Shown: positions 26,510-35,431 of the stretch, piece after piece | How positions within the stretch are numbered: the stretch's first letter is position 1 | How the letters are laid out: the number at the start of each line of letters is the position of its first letter | Assembly: GCF_903970965.1 (NCBI RefSeq) | Contig: NZ_CAJCKW010000006.1 | Span: forward strand, 234,435-298,434 | Direction: 5' to 3' | Origin: Aureimonas sp. ME7 | GTDB taxonomy: Bacteria; Pseudomonadota; Alphaproteobacteria; Rhizobiales; Rhizobiaceae | DNA length: 64,000 nucleotides | The notes under the pieces: model-generated | Databases searched by the model: none | What the model was told of the DNA's origin: nothing | The model's input: the letters and a program-made list of their open reading frames with translations, nothing else | Position numbers and translations under genes: made by a program

Positions 26510-28402
26510 ATGAAGACCTCGATCGCCACCGTTTCCATTTCCGGCGACCTTTCCGAGAAGCTGTCCGCCATCGCGGCGGCCGGGTTCGGCGCCGTGGAAA
26601 TCTTCGAGAACGACTTTCTCGCCTCCGACCGGAGCGCACGGGACGTCGGGCGGATGGTTCGCGACGCTGGCCTGGAAATCTGCCTGTTCCAGCCGTTCCG
26701 GGACTTCGAAGGCCTGCCCGAGCCCCAGCGCGGCCGGGCTTTCGAGCGGGCGCGGCGCAAGTTCGACACGATGAACGAACTCGGCACCGACCTGATCCTC
26801 GTGTGCTCCTCGGTTTCGCCGCTGGCGCTCGGCGGCGTCGATCGAGCCGCGGAGGATCTGGCGGCGCTCGGCGAACTCGCCCGAAAGGCGGGGGTTCGCG
26901 TCGGATACGAGGCCCTGGCTTGGGGACGCTACGTCAACGATCACCGCGATGCCTGGGAGATCGTGCGCCGGGCGGACCATCCCCATGTCGGCCTCGTCCT
27001 CGACAGCTTCCATTCGCTGTCGCGCGGCATCGACCCCCGCTCGATCCGCTCGATCCCGAAGGACAAGATCTTCATCGTCCAGATGGCCGACGCGCCCAAG
27101 CTCGATCTGGATCTCCTGTCCTGGAGCCGGCACTACCGCAACATGCCCGGCCAGGGGGATCTTCCGGTGGCGGAGTTCATGGCGGCCGTCGAGGCCACGG
27201 GCTATGACGGCTACTACTCGCTGGAGATCTTCAACGACCAGTTCCGGGCCGGTTCGACGCGCCAGACGGCCGTCGACGGCCGGCGTTCGCTGATCTACAC
27301 GATGGACCGGCTGAAGGCGGAGGGGCGAGCCGTGAAGGGTCCTTCGGAACCCAGTCCCCTGCCGGCCCCTGCCCGCACCAGCGGCGTTTCCTTCGTCGAG
27401 TTCGCGGCGGATGCGGCGTCCGGGCGAGCGGTCGCCGCCCTTCTCGCGTCGATCGGCTTCCGCCGTGCCGGCCATCATCGCTCCAAGGACGTGGAACTCT
27501 ATGCGCAAGGCGACTTGCGCGTCGTCATCAACATGGAGCCGGAAGGTTTCGCCCATTCCTCCTATGTCGTGCACGGCACCAATGTCTGCGCCCTGGGTCT
27601 GCGGATGGCCGACGCCGACGAAGCGCTGGCCCGAGCCGAGGGCCTCCTGGCCACGCCCTTCCGCCAGCCGGCGGGACCGGGCGAGCGCGAGTTCGCCGCC
27701 ATCCGGGGCGTGGGCGGCAGCCTCCTTTATCTCGTGCCTGAGCGCGATGCGGCCGGGCCGCAATGGGAAGCGGACTTCGACCTCGCGCCCGGCTGGCAGA
27801 AGGAGCCAGGCGCCGGTCTCCTCGCCGTCGACCACGTGGCGCAGACGGTGCGCTTCGAGGACATCCTGTCCTGGACCCTGTTCTACCGCTCGATCTTCGA
27901 TCTGACGCCGCTGCCGGCCGCCGAAGTGCCCGATCCCGGCGGCCTCGTGCGCAGCCAGGTTCTGGAGAACGCCGATTCCAGCCTGCGCATCGTCCTCAAC
28001 GGCTCGCAGTCGCCGCGAACCCTTTCGGCGCGCTTCGTGTCGCAGTTCGTCGGCCCCGGCGTCCAGCACATCGCGTTTCGGAGCGAAGACGTCTTCGCGA
28101 CGGCCGAAACCCTTCTGGCGAACGGCGTGACGCTTTTGCCGATTCCGCAGAACTACTACGACGATCTCGAGACCCGGTTCGACATCGCCCCGGAAACGCT
28201 GGAAGGGATGCGCCGCACCGGCATCCTCTACGACCGGGACGAAGCGGGCGAATACTTCCAGATCTATCTGAAGGCGCTGGACGGCGGGTTCTTCATCGAG
28301 ATCGTGGAGCGGCGCGGCTACAAGGGCTTGGGCGCGGCCAACGCCGCCATCCGGCTCGCCACACAGACGCGGCAGGCGCCGGCGGACATTCCGCTCTATT
28401 GA
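26510..28402 (+). CDS. quiC: 3-dehydroshikimate dehydratase, QuiC1 type (TIM barrel + HPPD-like domain)
   Basis: 630 residues from ATG 26510, with ACGGAG 7 bases upstream. Residues 1-275 are an AP-endonuclease-2-type barrel with metal ligand candidates Glu134 (GYEALAWG), Asp165 (LVLDSFH), Gln191 (VQMADAP) and Glu239 (SLEIFND). Residues ~290-630 are a vicinal-oxygen-chelate domain like 4-hydroxyphenylpyruvate dioxygenase, keeping His442 (VDHVAQTV), His520 (GVQHIAFRS) and Glu597 (FFIEIVER). This two-domain build is that of the Pseudomonas QuiC1 dehydratases, which turn 3-dehydroshikimate into protocatechuate. It links AroQ to PcaHG. Confidence 0.93.
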   Translation: MKTSIATVSISGDLSEKLSAIAAAGFGAVEIFENDFLASDRSARDVGRMVRDAGLEICLFQPFRDFEGLPEPQRGRAFERARRKFDTMNELGTDLILVCSSVSPLALGGVDRAAEDLAALGELARKAGVRVGYEALAWGRYVNDHRDAWEIVRRADHPHVGLVLDSFHSLSRGIDPRSIRSIPKDKIFIVQMADAPKLDLDLLSWSRHYRNMPGQGDLPVAEFMAAVEATGYDGYYSLEIFNDQFRAGSTRQTAVDGRRSLIYTMDRLKAEGRAVKGPSEPSPLPAPARTSGVSFVEFAADAASGRAVAALLASIGFRRAGHHRSKDVELYAQGDLRVVINMEPEGFAHSSYVVHGTNVCALGLRMADADEALARAEGLLATPFRQPAGPGEREFAAIRGVGGSLLYLVPERDAAGPQWEADFDLAPGWQKEPGAGLLAVDHVAQTVRFEDILSWTLFYRSIFDLTPLPAAEVPDPGGLVRSQVLENADSSLRIVLNGSQSPRTLSARFVSQFVGPGVQHIAFRSEDVFATAETLLANGVTLLPIPQNYYDDLETRFDIAPETLEGMRRTGILYDRDEAGEYFQIYLKALDGGFFIEIVERRGYKGLGAANAAIRLATQTRQAPADIPLY

Positions 28403-28569
28403 CGCCGTTTCGATGTCGGCTGATAGGTATCGCGATCGCGGGGCTCCCCGGTCGCCTTCCCCGTCATCGGCGGACGGAAGGCGCGATTCCGGGATCTGGC
28501 ATCGGCCGCAACCCGTATCCCCCGCGCCGGCCCAACCCGGGGCCGACGGACGAGGCGGCGTCGCGGGTG

Positions 28570-29181
28570 CTACCGCAAGGGCGAGAAGGCGAGCGGCATG
28601 GCGATCTGGCTGGTCATGTCGGAGCTCAGCCAGTCCGGACCGTTCTTCGGCGGCCATTTGCCGTCCGCCACCGACCGCGCCCGCGCATCCGATCGTGCGG
28701 CCAGACTGGGATAGGGCCAGATCTGGGTGATCCGAGGCTCCCCGTCCAGGCCGTACATGGCGAGCGTCAGCTTCGAATAGTCTTCGCGCGCCGGGACCGC
28801 ATCCTGCCACTTGTCCATGGTCGGAGCGATGCCGTTGACCTTCGTCCTGTAGGTGCGGAACTCGTAGACCGGTCCGAAGGCGCCGGTTTCCACCGGCGGC
28901 AGAAAGTCGAAGGCGCGGTAGCTTTCCATCGTGAGCCGCACCAGATGCTCGGCGCAGCCGAAGGGGTCGTCGGAGCGAAGGGCCCGTTCGCGCTCCCCCA
29001 TCAGGGTATCCAGGCTGTCGAACCCCCTGAGGAGGAACACGCGGTTCAAGGTTCCGATATCGGTTCCGAAGGCGCCCAGAAGCGTTCCCGCCCCCGCCTC
29101 CGCCCAGGCCTGGATCCCCGGTGCGGCCTTTCCCGCGCCGAAGATGACGGTGTCCAAGGTGGCGAGCTCGTAATAGGTCAA
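28570..29181 (-). CDS. NIPSNAP-family protein
   Basis: 203 residues, starting at TTG 29181 that overlaps the flavoprotein stop as TTGA, with GGGAG 8 bases upstream. Two ferredoxin-like halves: LTYYELATLDTVIFGAG ... LNRVFLLRGFDSLDTLMGERERAL and VYEFRTYRTKVNGIAPTMDKW ... ITQIWPYPSLAARSDARARS. NIPSNAP proteins have no firmly known enzymology. Translational coupling to the flavoprotein argues that it works on the same substrate or product. Confidence 0.82.
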   Translation of the reverse strand: MTYYELATLDTVIFGAGKAAPGIQAWAEAGAGTLLGAFGTDIGTLNRVFLLRGFDSLDTLMGERERALRSDDPFGCAEHLVRLTMESYRAFDFLPPVETGAFGPVYEFRTYRTKVNGIAPTMDKWQDAVPAREDYSKLTLAMYGLDGEPRITQIWPYPSLAARSDARARSVADGKWPPKNGPDWLSSDMTSQIAMPLAFSPLR

Positions 29182-30908
29182 GTCCTGCACTCCCGTGTCG
29201 GGCCCGTGACGGGCTGGCCGGCCAGAAAGCGGCCGGCGATGTAGCCGAAGGTCATGCCGGGGCCGAGCGTGATGCCTCCGGCGGGGTAATGACCGCCCAT
29301 GATCGAGGCCATGTCGGCTCCCACGGCGAAAAGGCCGGGAATGGGGTCGCCGCCCGCTCCCAGCACGCGGGCGAGCGTGTCGGTTCGCAGGCCGCCAAAG
29401 GTGCCAAGGCTTCCCGGCACGATCCGCACGGCATAGAACGGCCCCTTGGCCAGCGGCGCGAGCGACGGGTTGGGCCGATGCCGGTCGTCGCCCTGCACCT
29501 TGTTGTAGGGGCTCTCGCCGCGGTGGAAGTCTGGGTCGACGCCTTGCGCCGCCCCTTGGTTGAAGCGGGCGAGCGTGGCTTCCAGCGCCCCTTCGGGGAT
29601 GGAGCAGGCCTGGGCGAGTTCGGTGATGTCGCGCCCCCGCTTCAGATAACCCGAGCGCAAGGCGCGCCCGAGCGGAAAGGGAAAGGGCTTGGCCCAGCCG
29701 AGGCCCCAGCGGCGCTGCGCCTTGTGATCGGCGATCAGCCAGCCGGTCGGATAGGCGCCTTGCGGCGTCGCCGCCGCGAGCGCCGCCATGAAGTCGTGAT
29801 AGCTGTCGGCCTCCGAAACGAAGCGTCGTCCGCCCGGCGTCACCGCGATGATGCCGGGCTTGGCGCGATCCACGAGATGGGGAAAGGCGATCGACGCGCC
29901 GTTCGGGCCGGCAACGAGGCTGACGGGCGCCATGGCGACGTTGGACGCCAAACCGGCCTCGACGCGCGCACCGACCGTCTCGGCCAGACGCAGCCCGTCG
30001 CCGGTGTTGGATCGGGGCGCGGCGGATCGGTGCTCGCGGCCGCCGGCCACCGCCGCCCAGCGCTCCAGGCGCTCCGGATCGTGCGGAAAGCCTCCCGACG
30101 CCAGCACCACGCCGGCGCTCGCCCGCACCAGCGTTTCGCCGTCCGGCCCCGACAGCCGGGCGCCCACGACCCGTTCCCCCTCCTGCAGCAGTTCCACCAC
30201 GGGCGCGCTGTCGATCAGCATCACGCCCTTGTCGAGGGCGGAGCGCAGGAGCCTTGCCACCAGGGCGTTGCCGTTGGCCAGTCGCATCGGCCGACCGTGA
30301 AGCAGCCGGTCGCGCGCGATCCCCGCGACGCGCCGGCCCACGTAGAACGCCGAGGCCGGCTTTCGGAGCGCATCGAAGAAATGCCGCATGTCCGACGCCG
30401 GCCCGATGCCCGCACCCCAAAGGCTGACGACGCCAAGGGGTGGGCGCAGCTTGCCGATCCAGGACCCGAGTTCGCGTGCATCGTAGGGCGCGGCCGAAAC
30501 CGAGCGCCCGCCCGTTCGCGCGCCCGGCGTTTCATGGAAGTCCGGAACCCGATTGCCGTCGATCCAGCGCAGCGCGGCGTGATCCTGGAGGAACTGCACC
30601 ATCTCGGGGCCATTCGCCAGGAACATCGGCAGGCGCGGATCGCCCGCGCGGTTGCCGAGCTCGCCGCGCAGATATCGCATGGCCTCGCCCGGCGGCTCGT
30701 GGATGCCGGCGGCGAGCGCGAGCGGGTTGCGGGGAATCCAGAGCCAGCCCCCGGACCATGCGGAGGTGCCACCGAAGACCGGTGCCTTCTCGGCCACCAC
30801 GACCCGCGACCCGAAATGGGAGGCCGTGACGGCCGCCGTCAGCCCGGCGGCGCCCGAGCCGACCACCAGCACGTCGCACTCGAGAATGCGCTTGGCCTCC
30901 GGTTGCAT
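29178..30908 (-). CDS. FAD-dependent oxidoreductase, 3-ketosteroid delta-1-dehydrogenase-like
   Basis: 576 residues. FAD-binding GSGAAGLTAAVTASHFG at the N-terminus and GGTSAWSGG. The C-terminal block GPFYAVRIVPGSLGTFGG and GGHYPAGGITLGPGMTFGY closely follows ketosteroid dehydrogenases, including the Tyr of PFYA that in KstD helps enolise the ketone. Such enzymes remove two hydrogens alpha-beta to a ring ketone. No Tat or Sec signal, so cytoplasmic. The substrate in this context could be a 3- or 4-oxocyclohexane(ene) carboxylate or similar, giving an enone or phenol. A paralogue lies at 39910-41589. Confidence 0.85.
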   Translation of the reverse strand: MQPEAKRILECDVLVVGSGAAGLTAAVTASHFGSRVVVAEKAPVFGGTSAWSGGWLWIPRNPLALAAGIHEPPGEAMRYLRGELGNRAGDPRLPMFLANGPEMVQFLQDHAALRWIDGNRVPDFHETPGARTGGRSVSAAPYDARELGSWIGKLRPPLGVVSLWGAGIGPASDMRHFFDALRKPASAFYVGRRVAGIARDRLLHGRPMRLANGNALVARLLRSALDKGVMLIDSAPVVELLQEGERVVGARLSGPDGETLVRASAGVVLASGGFPHDPERLERWAAVAGGREHRSAAPRSNTGDGLRLAETVGARVEAGLASNVAMAPVSLVAGPNGASIAFPHLVDRAKPGIIAVTPGGRRFVSEADSYHDFMAALAAATPQGAYPTGWLIADHKAQRRWGLGWAKPFPFPLGRALRSGYLKRGRDITELAQACSIPEGALEATLARFNQGAAQGVDPDFHRGESPYNKVQGDDRHRPNPSLAPLAKGPFYAVRIVPGSLGTFGGLRTDTLARVLGAGGDPIPGLFAVGADMASIMGGHYPAGGITLGPGMTFGYIAGRFLAGQPVTGPTRECRT

Positions 30909-30949
30909 GTCCCCTCGCCCCCCTTTTCCCGCGCGATCCCGACAAGCGC

Positions 30950-31789
30950 CTACCGGGCTTGAGCGGCCAAGCGCTGCGGCGTCTCGTCGACCGCGGGACG
31001 CCTCGAACGCAGGAACTTCGACCCCTCGGCCGCTCCGGCGAGATCGCCGACCCCTTGGAGCAGGCGCGGCGAAAGCTCGCTCATGCGCTCTTCGGTCATG
31101 CGAACCGCGGGACCGGCGATCGACAGACAGCCCAGGACCCGTCCGTCGAGGGGACCGCGCACCGGCATCGCCATGGCGGCCATGCCGGCGATGTAGCTGT
31201 CCACGGCGGTCGCGTAGCCGCGTCGCCGGGCTTCGGCCAGTTGCTCGAGGAGCGGCGGGAGGGTGCGCGGCGCATTGTGCCCCTGGCCGTCGGCGTGGCG
31301 CAGGAGACCTTGCGAGCCGATGCGCAGCAGCGCTTCCTCGTCCGTCATGGTGGAAAGCCAGGCGCGACCGCCGGCCGAACTGGCCAGATGGACCACGACG
31401 CCCTGTTCCTGCCCCGGGTCGTATCGCAGGCCGCGCGTCGCGCCTTGGGCCACCGCGACCCAGACGAGCTCCTCCCCGTCGATCACCGACAGGCGAACCA
31501 GCTCGCCGCTGTCGGCCGCCAGGGCGTCGAGCACCGGCTGGGCCACGTCGGTGATGCCGGCCCGGCTGAGAAACGCCAGCCCCATGGCCGGCAGTCTGAT
31601 CGTCAGGACATAATCGCCCTGCGCCTGAAGCTGGCGCACGTATCCGAGCCGCCCCAGTTCCTGCAACGTCCGGTGGACGCCGCTGGCCGGCTGATCGGTG
31701 GCCGCCGCGATGGCCGAGATCGGCAGCCCAGCCGGGTGCTCGCCCAGGAGTTCGATCAGCGCAAGGGACTTTTCCAGGACGCTACTCAT
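30950..31789 (-). CDS. IclR-family transcriptional regulator
   Basis: 279 residues. N-terminal winged helix (VLEKSLALIELLGEHPAGLPISAIAAA ... SGVHRTLQELGRLGYV) and a GAF-like IclR effector domain from about 75, with VVVHLASSAGGRAWLS and YATAVDSYIAGMAAMAMPV. Overlaps the upstream Gfo/Idh gene by 8 bases. Two copies of a TGGAATGNCATTC palindrome, at the head of its own operon and in the 39826 divergent promoter, are the likely sites. Confidence 0.92.
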   Translation of the reverse strand: MSSVLEKSLALIELLGEHPAGLPISAIAAATDQPASGVHRTLQELGRLGYVRQLQAQGDYVLTIRLPAMGLAFLSRAGITDVAQPVLDALAADSGELVRLSVIDGEELVWVAVAQGATRGLRYDPGQEQGVVVHLASSAGGRAWLSTMTDEEALLRIGSQGLLRHADGQGHNAPRTLPPLLEQLAEARRRGYATAVDSYIAGMAAMAMPVRGPLDGRVLGCLSIAGPAVRMTEERMSELSPRLLQGVGDLAGAAEGSKFLRSRRPAVDETPQRLAAQAR

Positions 31790-32882
31790 GCATTCTCGCC
31801 TCCGACCGCCCCGTCGCGGTCGCCTCGTGCAAGGGTGACAGATCGACGTCCACCCGCGCGCCGGTTCGGGCGGCGCGGCCTATGGCGTCCAGGACGATGA
31901 GGTTCGCCGTCGCGTCGCGCACGTCCACGAGAGGCGTACCGCCGTCGCGGATCAGCTCGGCGAAATGGGCGAGCTGCCGTTCGTAGGGATCGCCCTTTCC
32001 CATGGGCACCCGGTCCGACACGAGCTCCACGGTCCAGTCCGGCAGGCCGGGAGACGACCAAAGGGTCAGATCCGGCAGGGACAGCCCGCCCCGGCTTCCG
32101 GCATACAGATGCGCCGATACCGGATGGGCAGGAAAACGTCCCAGATTCTCGCCCGCCGACAGATCCCAAGCCCAGGGTCCGACGGCCGCATCCGAGATGC
32201 AGAGCGTGGCCAGACCGCCGCCGGCGAACGTCGCGCAGACGGCTGCCGTGTCCTCCACCTCGAAACCGCGGTGCGCATGGGAGGTCGTGGCCTGGACGCT
32301 GAGGATCTCGCCGAAGAAGTGGCGCAGGAGATCGATCTCGTGAACGAGGTTGATGAGGAGCGGCCCGCCGGCTCCCGCCGTGCGCCGCCAGGCCGCCGCG
32401 AAATAGCTGTCCGGCTTGGCCAGGGACGAGGTCACCGTCGCCATCACGAGGTCGCCGATCGCGCCGTCCCGAATCGCTCTGTGGGCCGCGCGGATGATCG
32501 GATTGTGGCGGCGATGGTGGCCGATCAGAAGCGGCACCCCGGTTCGGCGCGCGACGTCGGCCAGTTGCAGGGCGGACGAAAGGCTTTCGGCGACTGGTTT
32601 TTCCAGAAGCACCGGCAGCCCGCGTTCCAAGAGGAAGGCGGCGATCGGCAGATGCGTCTCGTTCGGCGTGGCGACGATCGCGGCCTGCGCCAACCCCGAC
32701 CCCGCAAGCGCCTCGACGTCGGGAAGCGCGGGCACGCCACGGGTCTGCGCCAGGGCATGGGCTTCGGGCGTCGGATCCACGATCGCGGCCAGCCGAAGGC
32801 TGGGCATGCGCATCAAGGTGTCGACATGGGTGCGGCCGATCACCCCCGCGCCCACCACCGCAATGCCCGCAACATGGCTCAT
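31782..32882 (-). CDS. Gfo/Idh/MocA-family oxidoreductase
   Basis: 366 residues. IAVVGAGVIGRTHVDTLMR cofactor site, VLLEKPVAES with the family Lys (about 98), HHRRHNPIIRAAHRAI, and LLINLVHEIDLLRHFFGEI as the substrate-site block. A duplicate of the 16259-17320 enzyme. First gene of the Gfo-IclR-flavoprotein-NIPSNAP operon. Likely oxidises a ring hydroxyl to the ketone that the flavoprotein then dehydrogenates; the order of steps is inference. Confidence 0.88.
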   Translation of the reverse strand: MSHVAGIAVVGAGVIGRTHVDTLMRMPSLRLAAIVDPTPEAHALAQTRGVPALPDVEALAGSGLAQAAIVATPNETHLPIAAFLLERGLPVLLEKPVAESLSSALQLADVARRTGVPLLIGHHRRHNPIIRAAHRAIRDGAIGDLVMATVTSSLAKPDSYFAAAWRRTAGAGGPLLINLVHEIDLLRHFFGEILSVQATTSHAHRGFEVEDTAAVCATFAGGGLATLCISDAAVGPWAWDLSAGENLGRFPAHPVSAHLYAGSRGGLSLPDLTLWSSPGLPDWTVELVSDRVPMGKGDPYERQLAHFAELIRDGGTPLVDVRDATANLIVLDAIGRAARTGARVDVDLSPLHEATATGRSEARMHE

Positions 32883-33027
32883 CCCGAACCGTCCTTCCTA
32901 CGCCCGCAACCGCATCCTCCGGTCGATCCCATCCGCTTCGAATCGAGCAAGCCGCAGGTCGAAGGCGTCGGAAGGATACCGGACCGACTTCGACCCGATG
33001 CTCCTCGCAAAAGACCTTGCAACATTG

Positions 33028-33042
33028 TGGAATGACATTCAA
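33028..33042. promoter_or_regulatory. IclR-type operator, copy 1
   Basis: TGGAATGACATTCAA, arms pairing at 6 of 7 positions around one base, 146 bases upstream of the Gfo/Idh-IclR operon. Nearly the same 15 bases occur at 39826-39840 in front of the second flavoprotein. Symmetry and length match IclR-type operators. Confidence 0.6.
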
Positions 33043-33108
33043 TATCTGAATTAATTTCTTGGTTGCCATGTTTCAGGCTTCCCGGATGCCGGGTTTTCGA
33101 GCCCGGCA

Positions 33109-33136
33109 ATAACCGATGTCATAACCAGTCAGTTAT
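33109..33136. promoter_or_regulatory. Second PcaQ-type box
   Basis: ATAACCAGTCAGTTAT at 33121-33136 has the same arms and spacing as the box at 5083-5098 (ATAAC-N6-GTTAT), and another ATAACC half-site stands 12 bases upstream at 33109. It lies about 120-145 bases before the shikimate-dehydrogenase-like gene that leads the branched-chain-type transporter operon. It ties that operon to PcaQ. Confidence 0.72.
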
Positions 33137-33252
33137 GCTGACGCTCCAACATGGAATTGTCTTCCCGCTTGCGAGTGTGTCAGCCTGATGGCCGAAATCC
33201 GAATGAGATCGGTCCGTCCTTCGGCTCTTTCTCATCGAACGACGGAGATGAA

Positions 33253-34116
33253 ATGCCCTTCCGACATTCCGTCGGAAGCCGGTTTGGAAGCGAGGACCAC
33301 CAGTTGACGCTACCCCTGCGCATCGACGGCGAAACCCGGATCTTCCCGATCATCGGACATCCCATTGCGCAGGTGAAGTCGCCCGCCTCGCTGAGCGCGA
33401 TCATGGCGGACAGAGGCTTCAACGGCCTGGTCGTTCCCGCCCATGTGATGCCGGACGATCTGGAAGGATGGCTCTCGCACGCTCTTGCCCTGCGCAACTG
33501 CGATGGCATCGTCGTCACCGTTCCCCACAAGGTCGCATGCCTTGCCTTCTGCGCCCACGTCACGGAGCGCGCCAAGGCTTCGGGTGCCGTCAACATCATG
33601 ATCCGGGACGGGGAGGAATGGGTGGGCGACGCCACCGACGGCCAGGGCTGCCTCGACGGCATCGCGGCAGAGGGCTTCGACGTCGCGGGCAAGCCGGCGC
33701 TCCTGGTGGGCACGGGCGGTGCCGGCTCGGCCATCGCCTACGAGATCCTGGCGCGGGGAGCGTCGCGTCTGGCGCTTCACGACATCGACGCGCACCGCCG
33801 CGACGCGTTCATCGCGCGCCTGGAAGCGACGTTCCCGAACCGCGTCGGCGTCGGGGGGACCGATCCGCGGGGCTTTGCGCTGATTGCCAACGCGACGCCG
33901 CTCGGCATGCGCGAGGGCGATCCGCTGCCCGTGGAAACCGATCTTCTGGCCGCCGATCAGTTCGTGGCCGACGTGGTGACGCGCCCTGCGGTGCCGCCTT
34001 TGATCGCCGCCGCCCGGCAAAGGGGATGCGCCACGATGGCGGGATCGGGGATGTTCGAGGCGCAGGCGGTGCTGCTGGCCGAACTTTTGATGGGAATCCG
34101 GCGGATCGCCGCCTGA
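33253..34116 (+). CDS. Shikimate dehydrogenase-like protein
   Basis: 287 residues from ATG 33253 (GGAG 5 bases upstream); TTG 33304 with GAGG is an alternative that would remove 17 residues. Substrate-binding domain with IFPIIGHPIAQVKSPASL, VTVPHK (Lys93) and GDATDGQG (Asp129), then VGTGGAGSAIAYEIL for NADP. The canonical HSxSP is QVKSP, losing one of the two serines that hold the shikimate carboxylate. This is a catabolic-type variant rather than a housekeeping AroE. It heads the transporter operon and probably oxidises shikimate or quinate. Confidence 0.85.
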   Translation: MPFRHSVGSRFGSEDHQLTLPLRIDGETRIFPIIGHPIAQVKSPASLSAIMADRGFNGLVVPAHVMPDDLEGWLSHALALRNCDGIVVTVPHKVACLAFCAHVTERAKASGAVNIMIRDGEEWVGDATDGQGCLDGIAAEGFDVAGKPALLVGTGGAGSAIAYEILARGASRLALHDIDAHRRDAFIARLEATFPNRVGVGGTDPRGFALIANATPLGMREGDPLPVETDLLAADQFVADVVTRPAVPPLIAAARQRGCATMAGSGMFEAQAVLLAELLMGIRRIAA

Positions 34117-34197
34117 GACAAGGAATCCGGCAGCGGCGGGAAGGAACAGGGAGAAACGGATCCGAAGCGATCCACCCTTCCCGCCAAAACCGGGCAA

Positions 34198-34218
34198 CCG
34201 GCGCCGGGCCGGCGCCGG
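34198..34218. repeat. Duplicated self-complementary decamer
   Basis: CCGGCGCCGG occurs twice, separated by a single G. Each copy is its own reverse complement, so the transcript between the dehydrogenase and binding-protein genes can fold into a very stable GC hairpin 74 bases before the binding-protein start. It may be a processing or attenuation point. Confidence 0.5.
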
Positions 34219-34291
34219 CAAGGCTCGTGCGATCGCCGGGCGAACAGGCAGGACGCAGGATCGTCCGGCAACACAAGGGAGGATGGAACCC

Positions 34292-35419
34292 ATGAAGACG
34301 CTTTTTGCTTCGGCCGCGATGGCGCTCGCCATGTCGGCGAGCGCGGCGCCGGCCGACGAGATCAAGATCGGCTCGATCATCGAGCTGTCGGGGCCGGGCG
34401 CCGCCGCCGGCACCAATTTCCGTGACGGCGTCCACATGGCCTTCGAGGAGATCAACGCGGCGAACGGCATCCTCGGCGAGCCGGTCCGCATCGTCGAGTA
34501 CGACAGCCAGACCGATCCGCAGGTCAGCCGCGCCATGGTGCAGAAGGCCATCGACGACGGCGTCTACGCCATCACGGGAACGGTGTTCTCCTCTTCCACG
34601 ATCGTGAACATGCTGGTCGCCCGCCAAGCCGGCATCCCGCAGTTCACCGGGTCCGAGGCGCCCAAGATCACGCAGATGAACAACCCCTACATCTTCCGCA
34701 CCGCCTTCGGATCGCAGAAGGGCGTTCCGAAGATGACCAAATACATGGCCGACGAGATGGGGGTGAAGAAGGTCGCGGTGGTGTGGGCCAACACCGAGTT
34801 CGGAAAGGGCGGCCATTCGTCCTTCCTGGACGAGATCGGGAACTACGATATGGAGATCGTCGCCGACATCCCGACCGAACAAGCGCAGACCGACTTCTCG
34901 GCCGACGTCCTGAAGGCCAAGAACAGCGGCGCGGATGCCCTGTTCGTGTATCTGACCGAGGAGGAAAGCGCCCGCTTCCTTCGCGAGGCTGAGAAACAGT
35001 CGATCGGCCTGCCGATGGTGGGTGAAACGACGCTGATCGGCCACAAGGTGATCGAGCTGGCGGGCACGGCGGCCAACGGTGCCATGGGGCATGTCGGCTT
35101 GACGCCCGATGCCGATGTGCCGGCGATGAAGCAGATGGTCGACAAGTTCAAGGCCAAGTTCCGCTACACGCCCGATCACAACGCCATCAAGGGCTACACC
35201 GCCGCCTGGGCGATCAAGTGCGTCACCGAGAAGAACGGCGAGGCCGACAGCCAGAAGCTGGCCGACGCCTTCCACGGCCTGACGCTGACCGCCGCCGAAT
35301 GCCCGGGCATCCTGCTCGACGCCTCGTGGGACGAGAACGGTGAAATGGCGCGCGAAAGCTTCTTCGTCGAGGTCCGGGACGGCCAACAGGTCGTGAAGGC
35401 CGTCCTGCCGCCGAACTGA
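34292..35419 (+). CDS. Branched-chain-type ABC transporter substrate-binding protein (PcaM-like)
   Basis: 375 residues from ATG 34292; GGGAGGA lies 8-9 bases before it, whereas ATG 34283 is inside that site. Signal peptide TLFASAAMALAMSASAAPA, then a LivJ/peripla_BP_6 fold (IKIGSIIELSGPGAAAGTNFRDGVHMAFEEIN). In Sinorhizobium a LivJ-type system under PcaQ imports protocatechuate, and the PcaQ-type box at 33121 makes the same role likely. A Leu/Ile/Val carrier is the default alternative but is not favoured by context. Confidence 0.9.
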   Translation: MKTLFASAAMALAMSASAAPADEIKIGSIIELSGPGAAAGTNFRDGVHMAFEEINAANGILGEPVRIVEYDSQTDPQVSRAMVQKAIDDGVYAITGTVFSSSTIVNMLVARQAGIPQFTGSEAPKITQMNNPYIFRTAFGSQKGVPKMTKYMADEMGVKKVAVVWANTEFGKGGHSSFLDEIGNYDMEIVADIPTEQAQTDFSADVLKAKNSGADALFVYLTEEESARFLREAEKQSIGLPMVGETTLIGHKVIELAGTAANGAMGHVGLTPDADVPAMKQMVDKFKAKFRYTPDHNAIKGYTAAWAIKCVTEKNGEADSQKLADAFHGLTLTAAECPGILLDASWDENGEMARESFFVEVRDGQQVVKAVLPPN

Positions 35420-35431
35420 GCAGCGCTTTCC

